A stretch of 64,000 nucleotides of DNA from CAYMOV01 sp964392085 (GTDB lineage: Bacteria > Oederibacteriota > Muellerivitia > Muellerivitales > Muellerivitaceae), in contig CAYMOV010000001.1 in assembly GCA_964392085.1 (NCBI GenBank), positions 1 to 64,000 of the forward strand. Direction: 5' to 3'. Positions 43,863 to 51,807 of this stretch are shown one piece after another. How positions within the stretch are numbered: the stretch's first letter is position 1; every line of letters starts with the position of its first letter. Below the pieces are notes generated by a model. The model made no database searches. It was not told the DNA's origin and was given only the letters and a program-made list of their open reading frames with translations. Made by a program: the position numbers and the translations under genes.

Positions 43863-45964
43863 CCCCGGGCAGGTCCATGGGCCTCGCGTTCGCAGGTGTC
43901 CTTTTGGGCCAAGCGGTCCTTATGGGCTCATCGACCGTTTGGACCCTGTTCCCCGGCATATTTTTATTTGCCGTCTCGGCTTATCTCCTTCACGGCCAAA
44001 GCACGGCCCCGGTACCGGCCCCACCCCGCTCGGTGGAGTTCATCGCATTCATCCTCCTGCTCATCGTTTCCCTGGCCGTCCACCTCAGCGCCCTCCAGCA
44101 ACAACTCCCGCCTGGGCTCTTCCGAGACTTCGGGTTGACCGGCCTTTTAGCCCTGCGGGTCCTCCGGGAAGGATGGAACCCTTATGGGGTTTTCAATCCG
44201 ACCTTGGTGGACTATCCCATCCTTTTCAGCCTCTTGGCCGGTTGGTTCAAATTCTTCCGCGCCGATGTTTTTAATCTCCTGCTTTTCTTCCTACTTGCCG
44301 ATTGGATTGGCTTGGCCGCCTTCTTCTACGTCTTCCGTCGCCTGGCGGGCCCCACCCAAGGATTGGCTGCGATGCTTCTCTTCGCCTTCATGCGGTGGCA
44401 CCTCATTTTGGGTTCCACGGGGCACCCCCACCCCGTGGCCCTTTCCCTGGTCGGAATTGGTTTGGCTTTTGTCTTGGCGGCTGAGGGGAAGCGTTGGCCC
44501 CTCGCCCTGTTGGGAGGGATATCCCTCGGTATGGCTCCCTGGATCTACCAAGGCGCGAAGGCCGTTCCGATCGGGCTCGCCTTGTGGTTGGGTTGGGAAA
44601 CTTACCGGGACAGGGGATTCCTGAAGCGGAACCAAAAGAGGTTCTTGGCGGCCGGGATCGGGTTTCTCCTGGTGGCCGGGCCCATGACTATCCGGTGGGT
44701 CGGGGAAGGGATCGTCGTGAACCGGGAAGGCCAAGTGGCCCTGGATTGGACACATCAGACTGCGGGCTCGCTGTTGGCCCACGCCGGATCCTATCTTTTG
44801 ATGTTCAACCGCCTGGGCGACGCCAATCCCATGGAAAGCATACCGGGAAAGCCCCTGATGGACGCCATCGGGGGAGCCGCCTTCGCCCTGGGGCTGGGCC
44901 TATGGCTTTTTGCGCCGAAAAGACGGATCGCCGCCTGCGGCTTAATCGGCCTATCGGTGGGGTGCCTTCCCGGATTGCTGTCGAAGGACGCGGCCCATGC
45001 TGGTCGGACCTTTGAGATGGCCCCCTGGGTCGCCTTGGCGGCATCCGAGGGTTGGATGGCCTTTTGGCGGTGGGCGCGGGAGCGCAAGGTTCGCCTGCGC
45101 CAACTGGCGCAGGGAGGGCTAGTCCTATTATTGCTTGTCAGTGCCTGGATGAATTGGCGCCAATGGCGATATGAATGGGCGGGTCAGCCAGGCCTATGGG
45201 ACCTATTTGACGGCGCCGAGACGAAGTTGGGCAACGACGTCGCCCAATGTCCAGTCGGCATGGAGTTTCGGGTGTCCAACCAATTCCTCCATCACTTCAC
45301 CTTCAAGTATCTCGCCTATGACCTCCTCAAGGACTGCAAGCCCCTCGATCCATCGGATTTCCTTAACCCGCCTGCTCCTGGTGCCCAAAGGGTCCGGTTC
45401 GTTTTGGATCCTGCCCAATCGGCCTATCGGGGCGTTTTATTGACGGAATTTCCGAAGGCGCTGGTCGAAAGCGTCAACAACCCCAAAGGCGAACCGATCG
45501 CGTATCAGATCGACGTGCCAAGCGGCGACTTCAAGCCTTTGAAAAAGGACTACTTCGGCCTTCGGGCCAGGTTCTTCCTCCGGACGCCCCAAGGGGACAG
45601 GTTGTTCTTGGACCGGGTGGACCGGGTGGTCAATTACACCAACGGGAACGACTTCCCGAGGCCGCCGGGGGAAGAAGGCGTTGTGGTGGTCCAATGGACC
45701 GGTTGGATCGACGCCCCAAAGACGGGGGACTACAGCCTGGGGGTGGACGCGACCGGGCCCTTCAAGTTGAAGGTGGACGGCAAAACCCAGGCAACTCCCG
45801 AAGGATTGGGGTTGATCCCTCTGCACATAATGAAAGGCAAGTATCTGTTTGAACTGGATTACTTGCCGAAAAGGGAGTGGACTGAAAAACTTAATCTGAC
45901 CTTTGGAATTGTTGAACAAACTGGCATTGACGATTTAACGCTGATTGGGTTCGCCACAAAATAG
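43853..45964 (+). CDS. GT-C type membrane glycosyltransferase with C-terminal PA14 domain
   Basis: A 703-residue protein. About ten to twelve hydrophobic segments fill residues 10-435, in the ArnT/PMT-like manner; an early loop carries GLFRDFGLTGLLALRVLREGWNP, a variant of the usual D-E loop. A soluble domain follows (about 440-555), then a PA14 domain at about 560-700: YFGLRARFFLRTP, RVDRVVNYT, VVQWTGWIDAPKTGDYSLGVD and KLKVDGK. PA14 modules typically bind carbohydrate, so it may hold the glycan product or acceptor outside the membrane. A paralogue without PA14 is at 51808-54012. Donor and acceptor are unknown. Confidence 0.8.
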   Translation: MRLTPGRSMGLAFAGVLLGQAVLMGSSTVWTLFPGIFLFAVSAYLLHGQSTAPVPAPPRSVEFIAFILLLIVSLAVHLSALQQQLPPGLFRDFGLTGLLALRVLREGWNPYGVFNPTLVDYPILFSLLAGWFKFFRADVFNLLLFFLLADWIGLAAFFYVFRRLAGPTQGLAAMLLFAFMRWHLILGSTGHPHPVALSLVGIGLAFVLAAEGKRWPLALLGGISLGMAPWIYQGAKAVPIGLALWLGWETYRDRGFLKRNQKRFLAAGIGFLLVAGPMTIRWVGEGIVVNREGQVALDWTHQTAGSLLAHAGSYLLMFNRLGDANPMESIPGKPLMDAIGGAAFALGLGLWLFAPKRRIAACGLIGLSVGCLPGLLSKDAAHAGRTFEMAPWVALAASEGWMAFWRWARERKVRLRQLAQGGLVLLLLVSAWMNWRQWRYEWAGQPGLWDLFDGAETKLGNDVAQCPVGMEFRVSNQFLHHFTFKYLAYDLLKDCKPLDPSDFLNPPAPGAQRVRFVLDPAQSAYRGVLLTEFPKALVESVNNPKGEPIAYQIDVPSGDFKPLKKDYFGLRARFFLRTPQGDRLFLDRVDRVVNYTNGNDFPRPPGEEGVVVVQWTGWIDAPKTGDYSLGVDATGPFKLKVDGKTQATPEGLGLIPLHIMKGKYLFELDYLPKREWTEKLNLTFGIVEQTGIDDLTLIGFATK

Positions 45965-45986
45965 GTTCAAGGAATATATTCAACAA

Positions 45987-46349
45987 ATGAAACCACCAAT
46001 CATCCTTGATGAAAATGGGAATTTAATGTTTTTTAAATCCTCAGATTCGGTTGAAGCCTACATCGAATTAATTGACGTAAAGAATAACGAGTATCAAGTC
46101 TACGATTCGGAGGGCAAAACATTGGACTTATTTGTTGAGCTCTATAAAAGGAAATGGTTGGGAATTACGCTCATGTCGTTTGAAATCGTTAAAATCAGGA
46201 TGTCGACTTTAAATAACAACAGTCAAGAACAACTAAAACCAAAGATGCTGAAGCTTTTAAAAGACGGCAGCCGGGATGCCGAAAAACTTGATGCTCTATC
46301 TTTTAAGGAATTGGTTGATCGGTGCTTTGAAAATTACCCAGAAAAGTGA
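45987..46349 (+). CDS. AT-rich orphan protein, possibly immunity-protein-like
   Basis: A 120-residue protein from ATG 45987 (a longer TTG frame from 45945 overlaps the previous gene). The DNA is far more AT-rich than the rest of the window (codons such as tta, aat, aaa and gaa dominate), a mark of recent transfer. The N-terminal half, with LDENGNLMFFKSSDSVEAYIELIDVKNNEY followed by QVYDSEGKTLDL, resembles small proteins I associate with toxin-immunity families, but I cannot verify this. No signal peptide or membrane helix. No toxin-like gene is adjacent. It converges on the zapA-like gene. Confidence 0.6.
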   Translation: MKPPIILDENGNLMFFKSSDSVEAYIELIDVKNNEYQVYDSEGKTLDLFVELYKRKWLGITLMSFEIVKIRMSTLNNNSQEQLKPKMLKLLKDGSRDAEKLDALSFKELVDRCFENYPEK

Positions 46350-46416
46350 CAGGTTCGTAAAAACTATTTAACGCGAAATAACATCAGGATTTATTCGTGG
46401 TCGCCATGGCGAATAC

Positions 46417-47589
46417 TCAACGCACTTCCAAGACCTGATCGATCTTGTGGAGCAGCGACTCCAGTTGGTCCGGCGGGGGGAGGAACGACAGCTGGGGGAC
46501 GTCCACCTTGGCGGCGGTCACCTGGTCGCGCTTGAGCTCCTCCTGGAGCGACCTGATGGAGGCGCGGGACCGGTCCATCTCGGCCTGGAGGTTCTCGACG
46601 GCGCGGCGGGCCGATTCCATTTCCTGCTGGTTCCGCTCATAGGAATTCTTCATCGTGGCGGTCTTGCCGTCGTCCACCCGGCCTTGAAGTTCCTGGACCC
46701 GGGCCTTCAGGCTGTTGACTTCAGACTGGGATGCCTCCACCTGCAGTTGGACGTCCTTCTGCTTCAGCTGGTTCTGCTCGGCGGCCTGGATACGCTCCTC
46801 AGCCCTTCGTTTAGCGGTCTCGGCCGCCTTCTGGGCTTCCTCAATCTCCATCTTGGACAGTTCCAGGTCGTCGCTGAGGCTCATGGCCTTCTTGGCGGCG
46901 GCCTCCAGGGCGGATTGGCCCTCGCGGCGGACGCCCTCCACTTCCTGTTCCTTCACGCGGATCTTTTCGGCGGCGTCCCGGCGGGCGCCCTCGACCTCGG
47001 CCTTGGCGGACTCGGCGGCCTTACGGGACTCCTCCAAGTGCTTCTGGGAGGAGTTGAGCTGGTCGCGGAGGGATTGCAGTTCACGCGAGGAGGATTGGGT
47101 CAAGGTCTCGCGTTCCTTTTTCAGATCTTCCCGCAGGGCCTGGAGTTCCTTCTCGGAGGATTGCTTCAACCCCTCCCGTTCCTTCTGGATCTCTTGGCGG
47201 ACGGAAGCGAGTTCCTGGCGGGCGGTCTCGAGTGCCTTCTTGGTGTCGGCTGTATCCTGGTCGTGCTTCTGGAGGGTTTCCTTCAGCTCGAGGGAATGCT
47301 TGAGGGAGCCCTCGGAGGACTTGCGCATCTCCAGGAGGTTGCGCTCGGCCACCTCCAGGAGCTTCTGGGCCTCCTCCCGCGCCTTCTCGGCGCGGTGGTA
47401 CTCGTCGGCGATGTTCATGGCGGCCAGGATGGCCACCTTGGCCGCGGGGGCCGAGGACTTCTTGCCGATCTCGTTCATCTTGCCGTCGACGTACTTGGAC
47501 AGGTCCGTGATGTAGTGGGGGTCGGCGTCGCCCTTGAGGGTGTATTCGTTCCCGTAAATGTTCACGGTCACCGACTTCTTGTCGCTCAT
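46417..47589 (-). CDS. zapA: ZapA-domain protein with long coiled-coil extension
   Basis: A 390-residue protein. Residues 1-85 are a ZapA domain: VTVNIYGNEYTLKGDADPHYITDLSKYVDGKM, then KVAILAAMNIADEYHRAEK. ZapA is normally about 100 residues and bundles FtsZ filaments at midcell. Here residues about 85-375 are an almost unbroken coiled coil (Glu, Lys, Gln, Ala and Ser rich heptads; parts such as REDLKKERETLTQSS repeat with variation), ending in a short LSFLPPPDQLESLLHKIDQVLEV tail. ATG start with GGAGAGG upstream. It follows pheT and a ZapB-like gene, a common setting for zapA. The extension could link FtsZ to other divisome parts; this is inference. Confidence 0.85.
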   Translation of the reverse strand: MSDKKSVTVNIYGNEYTLKGDADPHYITDLSKYVDGKMNEIGKKSSAPAAKVAILAAMNIADEYHRAEKAREEAQKLLEVAERNLLEMRKSSEGSLKHSLELKETLQKHDQDTADTKKALETARQELASVRQEIQKEREGLKQSSEKELQALREDLKKERETLTQSSSRELQSLRDQLNSSQKHLEESRKAAESAKAEVEGARRDAAEKIRVKEQEVEGVRREGQSALEAAAKKAMSLSDDLELSKMEIEEAQKAAETAKRRAEERIQAAEQNQLKQKDVQLQVEASQSEVNSLKARVQELQGRVDDGKTATMKNSYERNQQEMESARRAVENLQAEMDRSRASIRSLQEELKRDQVTAAKVDVPQLSFLPPPDQLESLLHKIDQVLEVR

Positions 47590-47611
47590 CGGGGCCTCTC
47601 CAGGGGATAGG

Positions 47612-47908
47612 TCACTTCGGGGTGGATTCCAGGTCGTCGACCAGCGGCTTCATCTTCTTCAGGTTGTCCCGAAGCTGCCGCAGGTCCTCCAGGGCTTCCA
47701 TGTACTTCAGGCGCCAAACGTCGTCGTCGGGGGAATCCTGGGGGAGCGAAGGCTTTTGCCCGGTTTGGAGCTTCAACTTCTGGTTTTCCCGCATCAACTG
47801 CCCGTTGGAGGACCGGAGCTTCACCACGATGTCCAACAGGCGTTGGATGCGGTCTTCCAGGCCTTCCCAGGCGGCCTGGGGGGAGTTCGACGGGTTATCG
47901 GAGGGCAA
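47612..47908 (-). CDS. ZapB-like short coiled-coil protein
   Basis: A 98-residue protein starting most likely at TTG 47908, which has AGAGG seven bases upstream; a longer ATG frame from 47947 runs deeper into pheT. After a short polar start comes a helical region WEGLEDRIQRLLDIVVKLRSSNGQLMRENQKLKLQ with heptad spacing, a Pro-rich break, and a second helix LKYMEALEDLRQLRDNLKKMKPLV. Size, coiled coil and position between pheT and zapA fit ZapB-like partners. It overlaps pheT by 14 bases. Confidence 0.65.
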   Translation of the reverse strand: MPSDNPSNSPQAAWEGLEDRIQRLLDIVVKLRSSNGQLMRENQKLKLQTGQKPSLPQDSPDDDVWRLKYMEALEDLRQLRDNLKKMKPLVDDLESTPK

Positions 47909-50303
47909 CGGCGTACCTCTTCTGGAGGGTATCCACGATCCGCTCAACCTGCTCAGCCACTTCAGCGTCGGTCAATGTCCGATCGGGCGACTGGAACGAT
48001 AGGCGGTAGGCCAAGCTGCGGCGCCCCTCCGGCAGGTTCTTCCCGCGATACAGGTCGAAGAGGACCGTTTCCACCAGGCTCGGGCCCCCGGTCTCCCGGA
48101 TCAGCGACTCGATCTCGGCGTTGGAGCGCTCATCCGGCACCACCAGCGCCAGGTCCCGACGCGCCTCCGGGAACTTGGGAAGCGGCGTCACCGTGACGCC
48201 CTTCCGGGCGGCGGCCCAACAGGCCTCGAGGTTGACCTCGACCGCGAAGCATTCCTGGGCGATATCATAGGCTTTCTTGACCTTGGGGTCGAGTTCGCCG
48301 CCCCAAGCCAAAAGGGTGTTCCCGGGGCCCAGGACCCGGAAAGAAACGCCCGTACGGTAAGGGAATCCTTCCTGGCCGTATTCCCAGGCCAGGGCGGCAC
48401 CGGGGGCAAGTTCCGCCAAGGCGTCGGCCGCCAGGCCCTTCAAATCGAAAAAGTCCACGTTGCGGGATGGGTTCTCCCAACCCGTCCCAGCCGCCGCGCC
48501 CGCCAGGACGGCCCCGACCTGGAGCCGTTCCGTCAAGGTTCCCCCCGGCTGGGGAAGGAAGGCTTTGTTGACCTCGAAAAAGGCGGCGCCGTCCTGCTGG
48601 AAAGATAGGTTGAGTTTGACGTTCGCCAAAAGCGAGGGAACCAGGGTCGGCCGCATCACCGCTTGGTCCTCGGCGATGGGGTTGACCAAGACGTGGGCGG
48701 ACCGGAATGGATGGCCAGGGGGAAGCTTCAGGCGATCGGCGAAATCCGGCGGGAGGAACGAGGTGTTGACGGCTTCCGTCAGGCCGTGGCGCTGGAACGC
48801 GCGCCGGGCGGATCGCAGGGGCCGTTGGACCTCAGGGAGCTTCGAAGGGGACACCCGGATCGGGGGTGCGGTCAGGGGAAGGCGGTCGTACCCGTTCATC
48901 CGGGCCACTTCCTCGATCAGGTCGATTTCGGCGTTGAGGTCCACGCGCCAGGTCGGCAGGGTCACCTGGGCCGTATCGCCCTCGGGCAGGATCCGGCAGC
49001 CCAAGGCCGCCAGGAAGCCGTATTGCGCCTCGGCGGAAAGCTGGATCCCCAAAACCTTGTTGCAACGGGCCGGCCGGAACACCACCGTCTTGGGTTCCAA
49101 GGGGCCTGACTCGGATAGCACGATTCCCTTGAGGATTTCCCCTCCCGCCACCTGTTGAATCAGGGCGGCGGCCCTGTCCAAGGCTCGAAGCACTCCGGCG
49201 TGATCGATGCCACGCTCGAAACGGTAGGAGGAATCCGTCGAGATCCCCAGGCGACGGGCGGTGCGGCGGACCAAGCCCGGTTGGAACAGGGCGGCTTCCA
49301 GGAGGATGTTCTTGGTCCCGGCCGAAACCATGGATTGGGAACCGCCCATGACGCCCGCGAGGGCCACCGGTTTCCTCGAGTCGGCGATCACCAGGACGTC
49401 GGGGTTTAATTCCTTCTCGGTGCCGTCCAACAGGGGGATCCTTTCCCCGGACTTGGCCCGTCGGACAACGATCTGGTGGCCCTCCAGGAGGTCGAAATCG
49501 AAGGTGTGGAGCGGCTGACCCAGTTCGAAGAGGATGAAATTCGTGACGTCCACCACGTTGTTGATGGATTTTTGGCCGAGCCTCTCCAACTTTTCCTTCA
49601 GCCACCGGGGGGAAGGCCCGACTTGGATCCCCTCCAGGAGACGGCAGCTATAGAACGGGCAACCCGTCGGGTCCTCGACCCTCAGGCCGACTTTTAAGGA
49701 AGCCTCGGCACCGTTCTCAACCAGTTTCGGTTCGGCGGGGAACTTCGGTTCCAATTTCAGGAGGGCGCCCAGTTCACGGGCCAAACCGTAATGGCTGAGC
49801 AGGTCGGCCCGGTTGGGCGTCAGTTCCACCTCGAACAGGGTGTCGGGCAGGCCGAGATAGTCCTTCAGGTCGGCGCCAACGGGAGCGTCCTCGGGGAGCA
49901 GGTAGATGCCATCGGCGTCGGCCGCGAGACCCAATTCCTTGGCGGAACACATCATGCCGAAGGATTCCACCCCGCGGATCTTGGCCATCTCGAGTCTGTC
50001 CAAGCCCGGAAGGGAAGCTCCCACGAGGGCCAGGGGAACCTTCTGCCCCGGCGCGATGTTTTTCGCGCCGCAGACCACTTGGAGGGTTTCGGAACCGGTG
50101 GAAACTTTCGTCAAGGAAAGGCGGTCGGCTTGGGGGTGTTTCGCCACTTCCATCAGTTGGGCCACGATGACCTTCGAGAGGCCGGCTCCGGCTTCCTGGA
50201 CGTTTCCCACTTCAATGCCGGCCGCCACGAGTTTCGGCAGGACTTCCTTGAAGGGCCCCTTCAGGGGAAGGTAATCGAGTATCCAGCGGGACGAGGCTTG
50301 CAT
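47895..50303 (-). CDS. pheT: Phenylalanine-tRNA ligase beta subunit
   Basis: An 802-residue beta subunit. Domains in order: an N-terminal domain MQASSRWILDYLPLKG; the tRNA-binding OB fold (about 40-150, GAGLSKVIVAQLMEVAKHPQADRL, VVCGAKNIAPGQKVPLALVGA); the B3/B4 editing domain (KSINNVVDVTNFILFELGQPLHTFD); B5 (about 405-475); the core catalytic-like domain; and the C-terminal anticodon-binding FDX-ACB domain (PKFPEARRDLALVVPDE, LFDLYRGKNLPEGRRSLAYRLSFQSPDRTLTD). pheS is not adjacent, which is unusual because pheS-pheT is generally one operon. It has its own promoter upstream. Confidence 0.96.
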   Translation of the reverse strand: MQASSRWILDYLPLKGPFKEVLPKLVAAGIEVGNVQEAGAGLSKVIVAQLMEVAKHPQADRLSLTKVSTGSETLQVVCGAKNIAPGQKVPLALVGASLPGLDRLEMAKIRGVESFGMMCSAKELGLAADADGIYLLPEDAPVGADLKDYLGLPDTLFEVELTPNRADLLSHYGLARELGALLKLEPKFPAEPKLVENGAEASLKVGLRVEDPTGCPFYSCRLLEGIQVGPSPRWLKEKLERLGQKSINNVVDVTNFILFELGQPLHTFDFDLLEGHQIVVRRAKSGERIPLLDGTEKELNPDVLVIADSRKPVALAGVMGGSQSMVSAGTKNILLEAALFQPGLVRRTARRLGISTDSSYRFERGIDHAGVLRALDRAAALIQQVAGGEILKGIVLSESGPLEPKTVVFRPARCNKVLGIQLSAEAQYGFLAALGCRILPEGDTAQVTLPTWRVDLNAEIDLIEEVARMNGYDRLPLTAPPIRVSPSKLPEVQRPLRSARRAFQRHGLTEAVNTSFLPPDFADRLKLPPGHPFRSAHVLVNPIAEDQAVMRPTLVPSLLANVKLNLSFQQDGAAFFEVNKAFLPQPGGTLTERLQVGAVLAGAAAGTGWENPSRNVDFFDLKGLAADALAELAPGAALAWEYGQEGFPYRTGVSFRVLGPGNTLLAWGGELDPKVKKAYDIAQECFAVEVNLEACWAAARKGVTVTPLPKFPEARRDLALVVPDERSNAEIESLIRETGGPSLVETVLFDLYRGKNLPEGRRSLAYRLSFQSPDRTLTDAEVAEQVERIVDTLQKRYAVALR

Positions 50304-50379
50304 GGGAACCTTGGGGGGCTTCGGCGGGTCTTTTCAGGTGAAAACGCCTAAAAAGTCCGAAACACCATGAATTTTCGTG

Positions 50380-50408
50380 AGTTTAAGGGAGCCCTACGGG
50401 GCTGTCAA
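50380..50408 (-). promoter_or_regulatory. Probable promoter of pheT (minus strand)
   Basis: On the minus strand, TTGACA (50408-50403) and TAAACT (50385-50380) with a 17-base spacer, 77 bases before the pheT start. No T-box leader is visible in the short leader. Confidence 0.65.
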
Positions 50409-50568
50409 CGTTTCCGGCGTTGGAACAACCTTGGAAACGCCCTTTTTAAGGTGATTTTTGGGGAAGGCCGTCGTATAAATGCGCCTCTTGGTTTGCTGAA
50501 ACCCAGCCAATCATTGGTTTTGTCTGGATGTCCGGTGAAAAGCCCTTGACCAGTGGGCTTTCATCCTA

Positions 50569-50640
50569 ATGAACCCCTATTCCGATCTGCCCGGGATCAC
50601 CGGCTGGGTCGGTTTTCCATCCTTCGACGAAAGGTGGTGA
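50569..50640 (+). CDS. Possible 23-codon upstream ORF overlapping prfB
   Basis: ATG 50569 opens a 23-codon frame (MNPYSDLPGITGWVGFPSFD and three more residues) ending in TGA at 50638-50640. The A of this TGA is the first base of the prfB ATG, giving the UGAUG overlap used for translational coupling. The ribosome-binding site for the small frame is weak (GTGGG), so translation is unproven. It may simply be chance. Confidence 0.25.
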   Translation: MNPYSDLPGITGWVGFPSFDERW

Positions 50641-51741
50641 TGGTTTTGGCGTTGTTTGAGTTGGACGTCAAGGCCTTGGACCGCAAATTCACCGAAGTGA
50701 GGGATTACCTTTGACCCCGCTCACTACGGACGGGAAATAGAGGAACTCGAGGCGAACACCACCCAAACCGGTTTCTGGGATAGGCCCCAGGAAGCCCGGG
50801 AAGTGACCTCCCGGTTGGCCCGGCTGAAGGATGATTACGCCCTCTACCAGAAATTCGAGAAGGACTACCAGGACCTACTGGCCTTTCATGAAGTCCTCAA
50901 GGACGGCCATGACGCCGCCCTGCTCGCCGAGTGCGAGGAGAACTTCCACCGATTCGAGGCGGAATTCCACGAGTTCGAGCTGAAGCGAAACTTCACGGGG
51001 AAGTACGACTTCAATAACGCCTACCTGTCGCTCCACCCGGGCGCCGGCGGGACCGAGAGCCAGGACTGGGCCGAGATGCTTCTTCGCATGTACCAGCGCT
51101 GGTGTGAGAACCACGGGTTCGAGGTCGAGACCCTCGATTACCAAGTGGCCGACGAGGCCGGGATCAAATCCGCCTCCCTCCTGGTCAAGGGACCCTACGC
51201 CTACGGGTACCTCAAGGTGGAGAAAGGGGTTCACCGTCTGGTTCGCATCTCCCCCTATGACGCAGCCAAACGACGCCATACCTCGTTTTCCTCGGTGGAC
51301 GTCATGCCGGAAGTCGAGGACGTCGAGGTCGAGATCCGGGCGGACGACGTCAAGCTCGATACCTACCGCTCCGGTGGGAAAGGCGGCCAGAACGTCAACA
51401 AGGTCGAGACGGCCGTCCGCCTGACCCACATGCCCACCGGCATCATCGTGGCCTGCCAGATCGAACGGTCCCAGCAGAAGAACCGGGACCAAGCCATGAA
51501 GATGCTGAAGGCCAAGCTTTACCTCCATTTCCAGGCCCTGCACGACGCCGAATTGGCCCAAGTGGCCGGGAGCAAGAAGAAGATTGAGTGGGGAAGCCAA
51601 ATACGGTCCTACGTCTTCCAGCCCTACCAAATGGTGAAGGACCACCGGACCGAAAAGGAAGTGGGGGACGTCCACCAGGTGATGAACGGGGAGATCGACC
51701 CCTTCATCGAGGCGGCCCTCAAGGCAAAATTGGTGGATTGA
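50640..51741 (+). CDS. prfB: Peptide chain release factor 2, with programmed +1 frameshift
   Basis: Release factor 2, 366 residues after a +1 shift. The first 24 codons run from ATG 50640 (AAGGTGG upstream) to a UGA at 50712-50714; reading then continues in the +1 frame from GAC at 50713 to the stop at 51741. The catalytic GGQ is at residues 248-250 (KGGQNVNKVETAVRLTHMPTGI). The tripeptide that reads the stop codon is normally SPF in RF2; here it is SPY at residues 204-206 (RISPYDAAKRRHTSF). RF2 ends translation at UAA and UGA and senses its own level through the in-frame UGA. An automatic caller sees only the 3' part. Confidence 0.93.
50701..50715 (+). promoter_or_regulatory. RF2 programmed +1 frameshift site
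   Basis: The context AGGG, five bases, then CTT TGA C. The CTTTGAC slip sequence is exactly that of known prfB genes, and the internal Shine-Dalgarno-like AGGG sits at the usual distance, though it is shorter than AGGGGG in E. coli. The fused reading gives YL-DPAHYGREIEELEA, in line with other RF2 proteins. Confidence 0.9.
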
Positions 51742-51807
51742 GGGTTGTGCCGGCTCCGCCAAGTGGGGACTAATTTTGATAAAATCCACGGGTTTGTGAA
51801 ACAAAGG

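Noticed and set aside
46393..46414. Palindrome TCGCCATGGCGA between convergent genes, as a terminator
   Set aside because: The stem is short and no T-run follows on either side.
50304..50402. Possible T-box or attenuator before pheT
   Set aside because: The leader is about 70 bases, too short for a T-box, and it lacks the T-box sequence and a terminator hairpin.
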